Assembly (NCBI RefSeq): GCF_013403915.1
Contig: NZ_JABFDI010000024.1
Location: 1 to 36,633, forward strand
Source: Winogradskyella pacifica
GTDB taxonomy: Bacteria; Bacteroidota; Bacteroidia; Flavobacteriales; Flavobacteriaceae
Reading direction: 5' to 3'
DNA: 36,633 nucleotides
Position 1 is the first letter of the stretch. Every line of letters starts with the position of its first letter. Shown here piece after piece: positions 1 to 7,030 of the stretch. The position numbers and the translations under genes were made by a program. The notes below the pieces were generated by a model. The model was not told where the DNA came from. It ran no database searches and worked only from the letters and a program-made list of their open reading frames with translations.

Positions 1-41
1 TTAAGATACGAAAATCAATGCTTCTTTGAAAATATAAAATA

Positions 42-77
42 TAAAAAAAGAGACTGCCTTTTTAGACAGCCTCTTTT
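42..77 (-). terminator. Rho-independent terminator, minus strand
   Basis: Read on the minus strand, an 11-bp stem (positions 74-64 with 59-49, closed throughout when two G-U pairs are allowed) encloses an A-rich loop and is followed by a run of seven T. On the plus strand the same stem has two mismatches and a shorter T run, so the minus orientation fits better. It lies downstream of the tRNA pair and may be a second stop for that transcript or serve a gene outside the window. Positions 78-172, between the two terminators, hold nothing I can identify. Confidence 0.6.
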
Positions 78-172
78 ATATTTCTAACTGGATTTAGCTT
101 CTCCGAATCCCAGTTTCAACATGCAGAAAAAAAGCACCTTAATACCAACATTAGCGAACTTTTTAAAACCAA

Positions 173-202
173 AAAAGCCGAAAACTTTCGTTTTCGGCTT
201 TT
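173..202 (-). terminator. Terminator of the tRNA-Gly/tRNA-Leu unit
   Basis: A perfect 12-bp stem (173-184 with 191-202) with a 6-nt loop. On the minus strand it ends in a T run directly after the tRNA-Leu 3' end at 209. The stem is symmetric, so it could also stop plus-strand transcription, but no plus-strand gene precedes it. Confidence 0.8.
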
Positions 203-208
203 CATCTG

Positions 209-292
209 TACTGAAGACGGGACTTGAACCCGTACGTCCTAATGGACATTGGATTTTAAGTCCAACGTGTCTACCAATTCCACCACTTCAGC
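209..292 (-). tRNA. tRNA-Leu (anticodon UAA)
   Basis: The minus strand folds as a class II tRNA of 84 nt. The acceptor stem begins GCTGAAG and closes with CTTCAGT, giving a G1-U72 wobble as the first pair. A five-pair anticodon stem (TTGGA/TCCAA) carries the loop CTTAAAA with anticodon TAA. A long variable arm follows, then a T-loop with GGTTCAAGTCC. The 3' CCA is not encoded. It reads UUA (and by wobble UUG) codons, which are frequent in AT-rich genomes. It follows tRNA-Gly by 45 nt and shares its promoter and terminator. Confidence 0.95.
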
Positions 293-337
293 ATCTTGAT
301 TACAGACTGTAATCAACTTGGTATTTTATATAATCAG

Positions 338-409
338 AGCGAAAGATGGGATTTGAACCCACGACCTCCACCTTGGCAAGGTGATGCTCTACCCCTGAGC
401 TACTTTCGC
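338..409 (-). tRNA. tRNA-Gly (anticodon GCC)
   Basis: 72-nt class I tRNA on the minus strand. The acceptor stem GCGAAAG pairs with CTTTCGC, the D-stem is GCTC/GAGC, the anticodon loop is TTGCCAA, and the T-arm is GTGGG-TTCAAAT-CCCAT. The discriminator base is U and CCA is not encoded. It reads GGC and GGU codons. It is the first gene of a two-tRNA unit with tRNA-Leu. Confidence 0.95.
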
Positions 410-444
410 AATTTTAATGAACGTTTTCGCTTTCAAAGCGGATG

Positions 445-474
445 CAAATTTAGAATTTAAATTCTAAATCCAAA
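445..474 (-). promoter_or_regulatory. Promoter of the tRNA-Gly/tRNA-Leu unit
   Basis: On the minus strand a TTTG (-33 element, 474-471) is followed after 18 nt by TAAATTTG (445-452), an exact match to the Bacteroidota -7 consensus TAnnTTTG. The predicted start near 438 lies about 30 nt before the mature 5' end of tRNA-Gly at 409. The spacer is filled by a perfect 22-bp palindrome (448-469) that also overlaps the -7 box. The promoter sits in the short gap after the mutS stop codon. Confidence 0.7.
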
Positions 475-502
475 GCCTTTTTTGAAAATTTTTTATTTTT
501 TT

Positions 503-3115
503 TTACACTTGCTTATTCTTCAGCAACATTCTCTTAATTTCATTGAGTTTCATCAAGGCTTCAACAGGTGTTAACGTATCAATATCTGTATGCAAAATCT
601 CATCCTTAATCTCCACTAATAGAGGATCATCGAGATTAAAAAAGCTTAATTGCAAATCGTCTTTAATACTTTTCACCTTATCCGTGAGTTCTTCACTTGA
701 ATGTGATTTCTCTAATTTAGATAAAATTTTATTTGCGCGTCTAATGACTTGTTGAGGCATTCCTGCCATTTTTGCCACATGAATTCCAAAACTATGTTCA
801 CTTCCTCCTTCAACAAGCTTTCTAACAAAAAGCACATTATCTTTTAATTCCTTTACAGCAACATTGAAATTTTTAATACGACCAAAGGTCTCGGTCATTT
901 CATTTAACTCGTGGTAATGCGTTGCAAAAAGTGTTTTAGGCTTAGAAGGATGCTCGTGTAAGTATTCACTAATAGCCCAAGCAATAGAAATACCGTCATA
1001 AGTACTCGTTCCTCTTCCTATTTCATCTAAAAGCACCAAACTACGGTCAGAAATATTATTTAGAATAGAAGCCGTTTCATTCATCTCTACCATAAACGTA
1101 GATTCTCCCATCGAAATATTATCACTTGCTCCTACTCTCGTAAAAATCTTGTCTACTAATCCTATTCGCGCTTCACCTGCGGGCACAAAACTTCCTATTT
1201 GAGCTAACAACACGATTAATGCTGTTTGCCTTAAAATAGCCGACTTACCAGACATGTTTGGTCCCGTAATCATAATGATTTGCTGAGACTCTCTATCTAA
1301 AAACAAATCATTAGCAATATAAGGCTCACCGATTGGTAATTGTTTTTCTATTACAGGATGGCGACCATCTTTTATTTCTAAATCGTAACTATCGTCAATT
1401 TGTGGATACGTGTATTTATTCGCTTTTGCTAAACTTGCAAAACCACACAAACAATCTAATTGTCCAATTAACTGCGCATTCTGTTGTACCGAAATAATAA
1501 ACTGATGCATCCAAGTCACTAAATCAGCAAATAACTTCTGCTCAATAGCCAAAATGCGTTCTTCAGCACCTAAAATTTTTGCTTCGTACTCTTTAAGTTC
1601 TTCAGTAATATAGCGTTCAGCATTGACTAAGGTTTGCTTACGAATCCATTCTTCTGGGACTTTATCTTTATGCGAATTTCGGACTTCAATATAATAACCA
1701 AAAACATTGTTTGAAGCTATTTTTAGAGATGTGATGCCAGTGCGCTCACTTTCGCGCTTCAACATATTATCCAAATAGATCTTTCCAGATTGCGATAAAC
1801 CTCTTAGTTCATCTAACTCTTCTGAAAAACCTGAAGCAATTGAACTTCCTTTTAAAATGTTGACTGGCGCCTCTTCATTTAGAGTTTCCTTTATTTTATC
1901 TCGCAATAAATCACAGCGATGTAAATTATCTCCTAATACCTTTAAAGCTTCATTTTCGCACGTTTCAGCAACCGACTTTATAGGTACAATAGCTTCTAAA
2001 GAGTTTTTAAGTTGAATCACCTCACGAGGGCTCACCTTAGTCGTTGCTATTTTTGAAATAAGACGTTCAATATCCCCTATTTGTTTTATCTGCCCTTGAA
2101 CCTTATTCAAAACAGCGTCATTTTCTAACAAATATTTCACCACTTCGTGGCGTTGCTTTATTTTCTCAGCATGCTTTAAAGGCAATGCCAACCAACGTTT
2201 TAACATTCGACCTCCCATTGCCGAAATAGTCTTATCAATAACATTAATCAATGTAACGGCATTGACATTCGTAGAATTATACAATTCTAAATTACGAATG
2301 GTGAATTTATCCATCCACACATAATCATCCGTTGCAATTCTCGAAATCGTAGCTATATGCTCCAACTTATTATGACGTGTTTCTCCTAAATAGTGAAGTA
2401 CGACTCCTGAAGCGATAATCCCTTCATACAAATCTTCAATTCCAAAACCTTTTAGTGTCTTAGTGTTGAAATGCTTGGTTAATGTTTCATGTGCATAATC
2501 GGCTTGAAACACCCAATCTTCTAAATAAAAGGTATGAAAATCATTTCCGAAGGTTTCCGAAAACACTTTTCTACTTTGTTTTGAAATTAAGACTTCACTT
2601 GGATTAAAATTCTGAAGTAGCTTGTCAATATATTCTGCATTGCCTTGAGACGTTAAAAACTCGCCTGTTGAAATATCTAAAAATGCCACACCAATACGTT
2701 GCTTTTCAAAATATACCGCTGCTAAAAAATTATTAGATTTTGAATGTAGAATATCATCATTAAAAGCAACTCCTGGTGTTACCAATTCTGTAACTCCACG
2801 TTTTACAATGGTTTTGGTCTGCTTCGGATCTTCTAACTGATCACAAATGGCAACACGCTCACCTGCCTTTACCAATTTTGGTAAATACGTATTTAAAGAA
2901 TGATGCGGAAAACCTGCTAATTCAATTTCACTTTCGCTACCAGCACCACGTTTGGTTAAAATGATATCTAAAATTTTAGACGCTTTTATAGCATCGCTAC
3001 CAAAGGTTTCGTAAAAATCACCAACTCGAAATAATAATAGTGCATCAGGATATTTAACCTTGATGGCATTATATTGCTTCATTAACGGTGTTACTTTTTT
3101 TGCGGATTTTGCCAA
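503..3115 (-). CDS. mutS: DNA mismatch repair ATPase MutS
   Basis: Recognises mismatches and small loops in DNA and starts mismatch repair with MutL. The 870-aa length is normal for MutS1. The N-terminal mismatch-reading domain has the Phe-x-Glu wedge (F34-Y35-E36 in VGDFYETF). The core and clamp follow, then the C-terminal ATPase with Walker A GPNMSGKS (618-625), the motif STFMVEMNE (about 672-680), Walker B ending in D697-E698, and the ATPase signature [12 protein letters not shown]. The ATP-dependent signature and mismatch wedge together separate it from MutS2, which lacks the wedge and carries a Smr domain. ATG start; no upstream gene partner. The tRNA promoter begins about 30 nt after its stop. 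No terminator of its own is obvious. Confidence 0.97.
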   Translation of the reverse strand: MAKSAKKVTPLMKQYNAIKVKYPDALLLFRVGDFYETFGSDAIKASKILDIILTKRGAGSESEIELAGFPHHSLNTYLPKLVKAGERVAICDQLEDPKQTKTIVKRGVTELVTPGVAFNDDILHSKSNNFLAAVYFEKQRIGVAFLDISTGEFLTSQGNAEYIDKLLQNFNPSEVLISKQSRKVFSETFGNDFHTFYLEDWVFQADYAHETLTKHFNTKTLKGFGIEDLYEGIIASGVVLHYLGETRHNKLEHIATISRIATDDYVWMDKFTIRNLELYNSTNVNAVTLINVIDKTISAMGGRMLKRWLALPLKHAEKIKQRHEVVKYLLENDAVLNKVQGQIKQIGDIERLISKIATTKVSPREVIQLKNSLEAIVPIKSVAETCENEALKVLGDNLHRCDLLRDKIKETLNEEAPVNILKGSSIASGFSEELDELRGLSQSGKIYLDNMLKRESERTGITSLKIASNNVFGYYIEVRNSHKDKVPEEWIRKQTLVNAERYITEELKEYEAKILGAEERILAIEQKLFADLVTWMHQFIISVQQNAQLIGQLDCLCGFASLAKANKYTYPQIDDSYDLEIKDGRHPVIEKQLPIGEPYIANDLFLDRESQQIIMITGPNMSGKSAILRQTALIVLLAQIGSFVPAGEARIGLVDKIFTRVGASDNISMGESTFMVEMNETASILNNISDRSLVLLDEIGRGTSTYDGISIAWAISEYLHEHPSKPKTLFATHYHELNEMTETFGRIKNFNVAVKELKDNVLFVRKLVEGGSEHSFGIHVAKMAGMPQQVIRRANKILSKLEKSHSSEELTDKVKSIKDDLQLSFFNLDDPLLVEIKDEILHTDIDTLTPVEALMKLNEIKRMLLKNKQV

Positions 3116-3249
3116 TGGGAATCTAGTTTTAAGTTCTATTTTTGCCTTGAATATGTTCAGAATTGCAAGTTTGCTAAATTACTTATATTTTGAGGTTTAT
3201 TGAAACCGAAGAACTAGAAGTTATTTACAGATGTTGATAATTATATTCT

Positions 3250-3264
3250 AGACCTATCAGGTCT
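3250..3264. repeat. Short palindromic repeat (AGACC-TATCA-GGTCT)
   Basis: A perfect 5-bp stem with a 5-nt loop just outside the larger inverted repeat. Short hairpins of the form acct-nnnn-aggt are, to my knowledge, common intergenic elements in flavobacterial genomes. Only this one copy is in the window, so its repetitive nature is inferred. Confidence 0.35.
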
Positions 3265-3278
3265 CACAAAACAAAAAC

Positions 3279-3381
3279 ACACCCCTAAAGTCCCCTCAAG
3301 GGGACAATTGTTAAAAATATCTTTCAGATTTTTTTTAACCGCAACAGTGAGACTGTCCCCTTGAGGGGACTTTAGGGGTGT
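3279..3381. repeat. 28-bp perfect inverted repeat pair (CCCCTAAAG...AAGGGGA type)
   Basis: The left arm (3279-3306) and right arm (3354-3381) are exact reverse complements over 28 bp, with 47 nt of AT-rich DNA between them. Each arm also contains its own near-palindrome, CCCCTCAAGGGG. The motif, about 50% G+C in an otherwise very AT-rich gap, resembles a short repeat I know from many flavobacterial intergenic regions. The pair could be a REP/MITE-like unit or two insertions of one element in opposite directions. It lies between the divergent mutS and trmH-like genes, upstream of both. Confidence 0.85.
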
Positions 3382-3410
3382 ATCAAAATTTAATTAAAAA
3401 ATAAGTACAG

Positions 3411-3941
3411 TTGAAACGAAAACTAAAAAACGAAGAATTAGACAGATTAGAAGTTTCAGAATTTAAAGATGCTAAAAAGACGCCTATCATTATTATCCTA
3501 GATAATATTAGAAGTCTCAACAATATTGGTTCTGTATTTAGAACAAGCGATGCGTTCTTAATCGAGAAAATTTATCTCTGCGGCATTACTGCTCAGCCTC
3601 CACATAACGACATTAGAAAAACAGCCTTAGGAAGCACTGAAACCGTAGATTGGGAATATGCAGAACACACTTTAGATGTTGTTGAAAAATTAAAATCTAA
3701 AAATGTAAACATCTGTTCTATTGAACAAGCAGAAAACGCAACCATGCTCAATGATTTTAAACCTGAACCAAATACTAAATATGCCTTTGTTTTTGGTAAC
3801 GAAGTTAAAGGTGTTGACCAAAACGTAGTTGATGCAAGTGATGTTGTGATTGAAATTCCGCAATATGGCACTAAGCACTCCTTAAATATTTCGGTGAGTT
3901 GTGGTGTTGTGGTTTGGGATGTGTTTTCGAAATTAAACTAA
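3411..3941 (+). CDS. TrmH/SpoU-family RNA 2'-O-methyltransferase
   Basis: SPOUT-fold methyltransferase expected to methylate ribose 2'-OH in tRNA or rRNA using SAM, which it binds in a C-terminal trefoil knot. The three family motifs are present: NNIGSVFRTSD (residues 37-47, catalytic Arg in FRT), FVFGNEVKG (126-134) and IPQYGTKHSLNIS (149-161). At 176 aa it is a compact single-domain member, like TrmL/TrmH-type enzymes. The only possible start for the full domain is TTG at 3411, because an in-frame stop (3402-3404) lies just upstream and the N-terminal MKRKLKNEELDRL matches the usual flavobacterial family start. The exact target nucleotide cannot be read from the sequence. Confidence 0.9.
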   Translation: MKRKLKNEELDRLEVSEFKDAKKTPIIIILDNIRSLNNIGSVFRTSDAFLIEKIYLCGITAQPPHNDIRKTALGSTETVDWEYAEHTLDVVEKLKSKNVNICSIEQAENATMLNDFKPEPNTKYAFVFGNEVKGVDQNVVDASDVVIEIPQYGTKHSLNISVSCGVVVWDVFSKLN

Positions 3942-3970
3942 CCCTATTGAAGAAAAATATTGAAAAAATA

Positions 3971-4186
3971 ATGTCTGGTTGGGGAAAACAAATCACTTGT
4001 TTTTCAGCAATATTTGTAGCAAACCCTTATTCTTTTTGGTATGGCGTGCCATTTTACATTCTTGGTCTTTTACTACTTTGGAATTCAAAATTAACCAAGA
4101 ATTTAAAGATAAAATGGTCACTTTATCCAGTATTCATTGTTGGCATAGTTTATAGCTTAATTAGTCTATTTTTATTAATTATATGA
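3971..4186 (+). CDS. Small two-helix membrane protein
   Basis: 71 aa, not recognised. Start chosen at ATG 3971 (MSGWGKQITCF), after the stop of the preceding gene at 3941; a longer frame open from 3899 would overlap the methyltransferase gene out of frame. Two hydrophobic segments are visible, about residues 16-36 (ending GLLLLW) and 50-70 (PVFIVGIVYSLISLFLLII), separated by a basic loop, so it is probably an inner-membrane protein. Its stop overlaps the ATG of the next gene (ATGA at 4183-4186), which suggests translational coupling and supports it being real. Confidence 0.65.
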   Translation: MSGWGKQITCFSAIFVANPYSFWYGVPFYILGLLLLWNSKLTKNLKIKWSLYPVFIVGIVYSLISLFLLII

Positions 4187-4890
4187 TTAAAACATCAAAA
4201 ACACCTTGGCCCACAAAAGACGCTATGCAACAAGTCTACGACATGCATCTGTGGGGTGGAAACGATTTTGATTTTTACTCAGGTGACGGTTCTCATAACA
4301 TTAAAATTGTAGAACCTTATATTAATAGTATTACTCGGTTTTTAAAATCGCAGAACAATCCACTAACCGTTTGTGATTTAGGTTGTGGTGATTTCAATAT
4401 CGGAAAACAACTCACCAAACACACTAAAAACTATATCGCTGTAGATATTGTTGACAGCCTCATTGAACGAAATAAAGCCTTATTTAAAGAAGACCGTTTA
4501 GAATTTCAGTGTTTAGATATTGTCAAAGACGAACTTCCCAAAGCAGATGTTGTTATTCTGAGACAGGTGTTACAACATTTATCTAATGCTGAAATCCAAA
4601 ACGTGGTTGAAAAATTATCCAATTATAAATTTGTGATTCTTACCGAACATCTACCTCTTGGAGAGTTTGCACCTAATAAAGACATTATTTCTGGACAAGG
4701 TATTAGAATCAAAAAAAATAGTGGTGTTAATGTATTAGAAGCTCCTTTCAATTTGAAAATTGTTGAAGAACAAAAATTATCCGAAATCTTTTTAGATGAC
4801 ACTAAAGGAAAAATTGTAACGCTACTTTTTAAAATTATGCCACGAAGCTCCACAAAGAAGACGCAGAGATTCACAGAGGATTTATCGTAA
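4183..4890 (+). CDS. Class I SAM-dependent methyltransferase
   Basis: 235-aa soluble protein with a Rossmann-type methyltransferase core: motif I CDLGCGD (64-70), the acidic end of strand 2 at D88 (AVDIVD), and a post-motif segment QCLDIVKDELPKADVVIL, followed by the LRQVLQHLS helix. The substrate is unknown; nothing in the sequence points to one. Translation is coupled (ATGA overlap) to the preceding small membrane protein, so the two may act together. The last 17 or so residues (from MPRSSTKKT) look unlike the domain and are encoded by DNA resembling a repeat, so the ancestral stop was probably earlier. Confidence 0.85.
   Translation: MIKTSKTPWPTKDAMQQVYDMHLWGGNDFDFYSGDGSHNIKIVEPYINSITRFLKSQNNPLTVCDLGCGDFNIGKQLTKHTKNYIAVDIVDSLIERNKALFKEDRLEFQCLDIVKDELPKADVVILRQVLQHLSNAEIQNVVEKLSNYKFVILTEHLPLGEFAPNKDIISGQGIRIKKNSGVNVLEAPFNLKIVEEQKLSEIFLDDTKGKIVTLLFKIMPRSSTKKTQRFTEDLS
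4840..4885. repeat. Repeat-like DNA at the 3' end of the methyltransferase gene
   Basis: The stretch contains the periodic words ccacaaag, gacgcagagat and tcacagagg, typical of dispersed intergenic repeats in many environmental bacteria. It encodes the divergent tail of the methyltransferase. Only one copy is in the window, so this is recognition by resemblance. Confidence 0.4.
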
Positions 4891-4954
4891 CTATTTCAAT
4901 TTATTTCGAAACCAATGTTTAATGTTATCAAATAAAAACTTCAATCTACTAAAA

Positions 4955-5010
4955 ACTGAGACTGAGATTAAAGCTCTGCGACTGAACACTACTTACTGCA
5001 CACTGCTGCT
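4955..5010. repeat. Repeat-like DNA (act-gaac-act / ctg-cac-act-gct words)
   Basis: An imperfect array of the words actgagactgag, ctgcgactgaacact and actgcacactgctg spans the gap between two convergent genes and the last codons of the folK-dNK gene, which end in Ser/Val-rich codons (SSVSSSVQ). This looks like a low-complexity flavobacterial intergenic repeat that has been captured as a C-terminus. Confidence 0.4.
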
Positions 5011-6144
5011 TACCGAAGACTCGTTAATCTCTCCCAACAACCATAGATAATCGGCACGAGACTTCACAAAATCTTTATTCGAAATATCAATAATCTTAAC
5101 ATTCATCTCTTGCTGACTTTTTAAAAATTCAAGATAACCAGCATTAATTTTTTCGAGGTAATCGTCTTTGATGTCTTTTTCGTAATTACGTCCTCTTTTC
5201 TTTATGTTGGCCTGTAAACGCTCTGTATTTTGATAGAGATACACATACAAGTCTGGCTTAGCAATGTCTTTATAAACTTGATAGAACAGTTTTCGGTACA
5301 ATCTAAACTCGTCTTCAGGTAAGGTTATCTTTGAGAAAATTAGAGATTTGTAGACGTCATAATCGCTGACCATAAAATCTTTGAACAAATCGAGTTGCGA
5401 TAAATCGTCACTAATTTGCTGATACCGATCTGCTAAAAATGACATTTCTAATGTAAAGGCATATCGCTCTGGCTCTTTGTAAAATTTTGGTAAAAACGGA
5501 TTATCGGCAAAACGCTCTAAAATCAACTTAGCATTAAAATCCTTAGAAATCTTATTTGCTAAACTTGTTTTTCCTGCTCCAATATTTCCTTCAATAGCGA
5601 TGTAATTGTAATCGTTAAAAGTATATGCTTTTCTTGGATTCTTAAGCCAAATATTGACGTGTTCTATTTCAGAATCATCATGACATTCAGACAACAACCC
5701 TTCTATAGATTTATGGAGCTTTGGATGCTTAATATCTTTTGCAATATCCATAAGAGGTTGCAAAACAAACTTACGATTTTGTATTTGTGGATGCGGAATG
5801 ACTAAGGTTTTTTCTTCAATAATTTCATCTTCAAAAAACAAAATATCTAAATCTATCTCTCTAGACTCATAACCTTTGGTTGCTTTAGATTTTCGCCCTA
5901 ACTCTATTTCAATAGCCTGAAGCTCTTTAAGAACTCGCTTAGATTTCAATTCCGTTTCAACCGTTATACACGCATTAAAAAAATCGTCACCTTCAAAACC
6001 AAAAGCTGGTGTTTTATAAACATTAGAAATCTTTTTTATAGCACCAACGCGCTCAAAAACAGCGTTAACTGCAGATTGTAAATACTGCAATTTATTGCCT
6101 TTGTTACTCCCTAAAGCTATATGAATGGTTTTGGTTGGTCTCAT
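4993..6144 (-). CDS. folK: Bifunctional HPPK (FolK) - deoxynucleoside kinase fusion
   Basis: 383-aa two-domain enzyme. Residues 5-160 are HPPK, which pyrophosphorylates 6-hydroxymethyl-dihydropterin in folate synthesis: ALGSNKGNK (10-18), a YKTPAFGFEG loop, and the signature SREIDLDILFF (94-104) with metal-binding D98 and D100. Residues 178-370 are a deoxynucleoside kinase of the dNK/dGK/dAK family: P-loop GNIGAGKTS (186-194), LERFADNPFL (209-218), ADR (238-240) and the LID arginines in KKRGRNYEK (315-323). The linker carries a conserved-looking NIWLKNP. Such fusions are known in flavobacteria, with deoxyadenosine reported as a preferred substrate as I recall; specificity here is not provable. 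ATG start, divergent from the queuosine-precursor transporter. The last residues (SSVSSSVQ) derive from repeat-like DNA. Confidence 0.93.
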   Translation of the reverse strand: MRPTKTIHIALGSNKGNKLQYLQSAVNAVFERVGAIKKISNVYKTPAFGFEGDDFFNACITVETELKSKRVLKELQAIEIELGRKSKATKGYESREIDLDILFFEDEIIEEKTLVIPHPQIQNRKFVLQPLMDIAKDIKHPKLHKSIEGLLSECHDDSEIEHVNIWLKNPRKAYTFNDYNYIAIEGNIGAGKTSLANKISKDFNAKLILERFADNPFLPKFYKEPERYAFTLEMSFLADRYQQISDDLSQLDLFKDFMVSDYDVYKSLIFSKITLPEDEFRLYRKLFYQVYKDIAKPDLYVYLYQNTERLQANIKKRGRNYEKDIKDDYLEKINAGYLEFLKSQQEMNVKIIDISNKDFVKSRADYLWLLGEINESSVSSSVQ

Positions 6145-6215
6145 AGAAGCAACAAAATAACTAAAACAAATTTTATAACTTTACCTTTACCAAAACTATT
6201 TATTAACCATTTTCA

Positions 6216-6920
6216 ATGTCATTAAAAGACAAGCTTTTAGCCCAGCGTATTTACTTCTTACTTGGTGGACTTTTTATCACGTCACTAGTCGTTTCAAATT
6301 TAATATTTCAAAAGTTCTTTTATTGGCAGCCTTTTGAAGCTGAAATTTTTGGATCAAAATTATTTGAGGTTTCTGTTGGCATCTTACCTTATCCCATTAC
6401 ATTTCTAATTACCGATTTAATAAGTGAGATTTATGGAAAAAAACGTGCTAACGACATTGTGGTGGTTGGTATTTTCGCTTCACTATTCTCATTATTAATT
6501 ATCTATATAGCATCTAGCGTACCTGCTACAAATTGGTCGTATGTTGATGACACCATGTTTAACAAAGTTTTTGGAAATACGTCGCTTGCTGTTTTCGCGA
6601 GTATGATTACATACTTATTTGCTCAATTTGTAGATATACAAATCTATCATTTTTGGAAACGATTAACCAAAGGCAAACACCTGTGGTTACGTAATAATTT
6701 CTCAACATGGTTTTCTCAATTCATAGACACCTTTACTATTGTGTCTTTACTTTGCACATTCGGAATTATAGATTGGGATAACTTCGCAGGACTACTCATT
6801 AGCGGCTTTATTTTCAAAGTTTTAGTCGCGTTGTTAGACACACCATTCTTATATCTTGGGGTGTATTTATTTAGAAAGCGTTTTAAACTAAACGTAAATG
6901 AGGAAATAAATTTATTATAA
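6216..6920 (+). CDS. Queuosine precursor transporter (YhhQ family)
   Basis: 234-aa integral membrane protein of the YhhQ/DUF165 family, which imports 7-deaza-guanine precursors (preQ0/preQ1) for queuosine tRNA modification. Six or so hydrophobic segments are visible, the first at about 14-34. Family motifs are FLITDLISEIYGKKRA (63-78), AQFVDIQIYHFWKR (136-149) and the following NFSTWFSQFIDT (161-172), with buried acidic D140 and D171. ATG at 6216, about 70 nt from the divergent folK start. A queuosine role implies the cell salvages rather than only makes the base; no que genes are in the window. Confidence 0.88.
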   Translation: MSLKDKLLAQRIYFLLGGLFITSLVVSNLIFQKFFYWQPFEAEIFGSKLFEVSVGILPYPITFLITDLISEIYGKKRANDIVVVGIFASLFSLLIIYIASSVPATNWSYVDDTMFNKVFGNTSLAVFASMITYLFAQFVDIQIYHFWKRLTKGKHLWLRNNFSTWFSQFIDTFTIVSLLCTFGIIDWDNFAGLLISGFIFKVLVALLDTPFLYLGVYLFRKRFKLNVNEEINLL

Positions 6921-7030
6921 CCGCTAAACAAAACATTAAAATCTTCTTAAACTTACCGACTTTAGCAACTTTTATACGGAATTTTGCGTATATAACGAAG
7001 AAGCTATTTTAAAACCCAGAAATACTAATT

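Noticed and set aside
81..172. Possible gene or RNA between the two left-end terminators
   Set aside because: No fold or frame with support; a 63-codon frame across 121-312 runs through the terminator and tRNA-Leu and is an artefact.
3279..3381. Inverted repeats considered as CRISPR or terminator
   Set aside because: Only two arms in opposite directions, no spacer array; no T tract and a 47-nt gap rule out a simple terminator.
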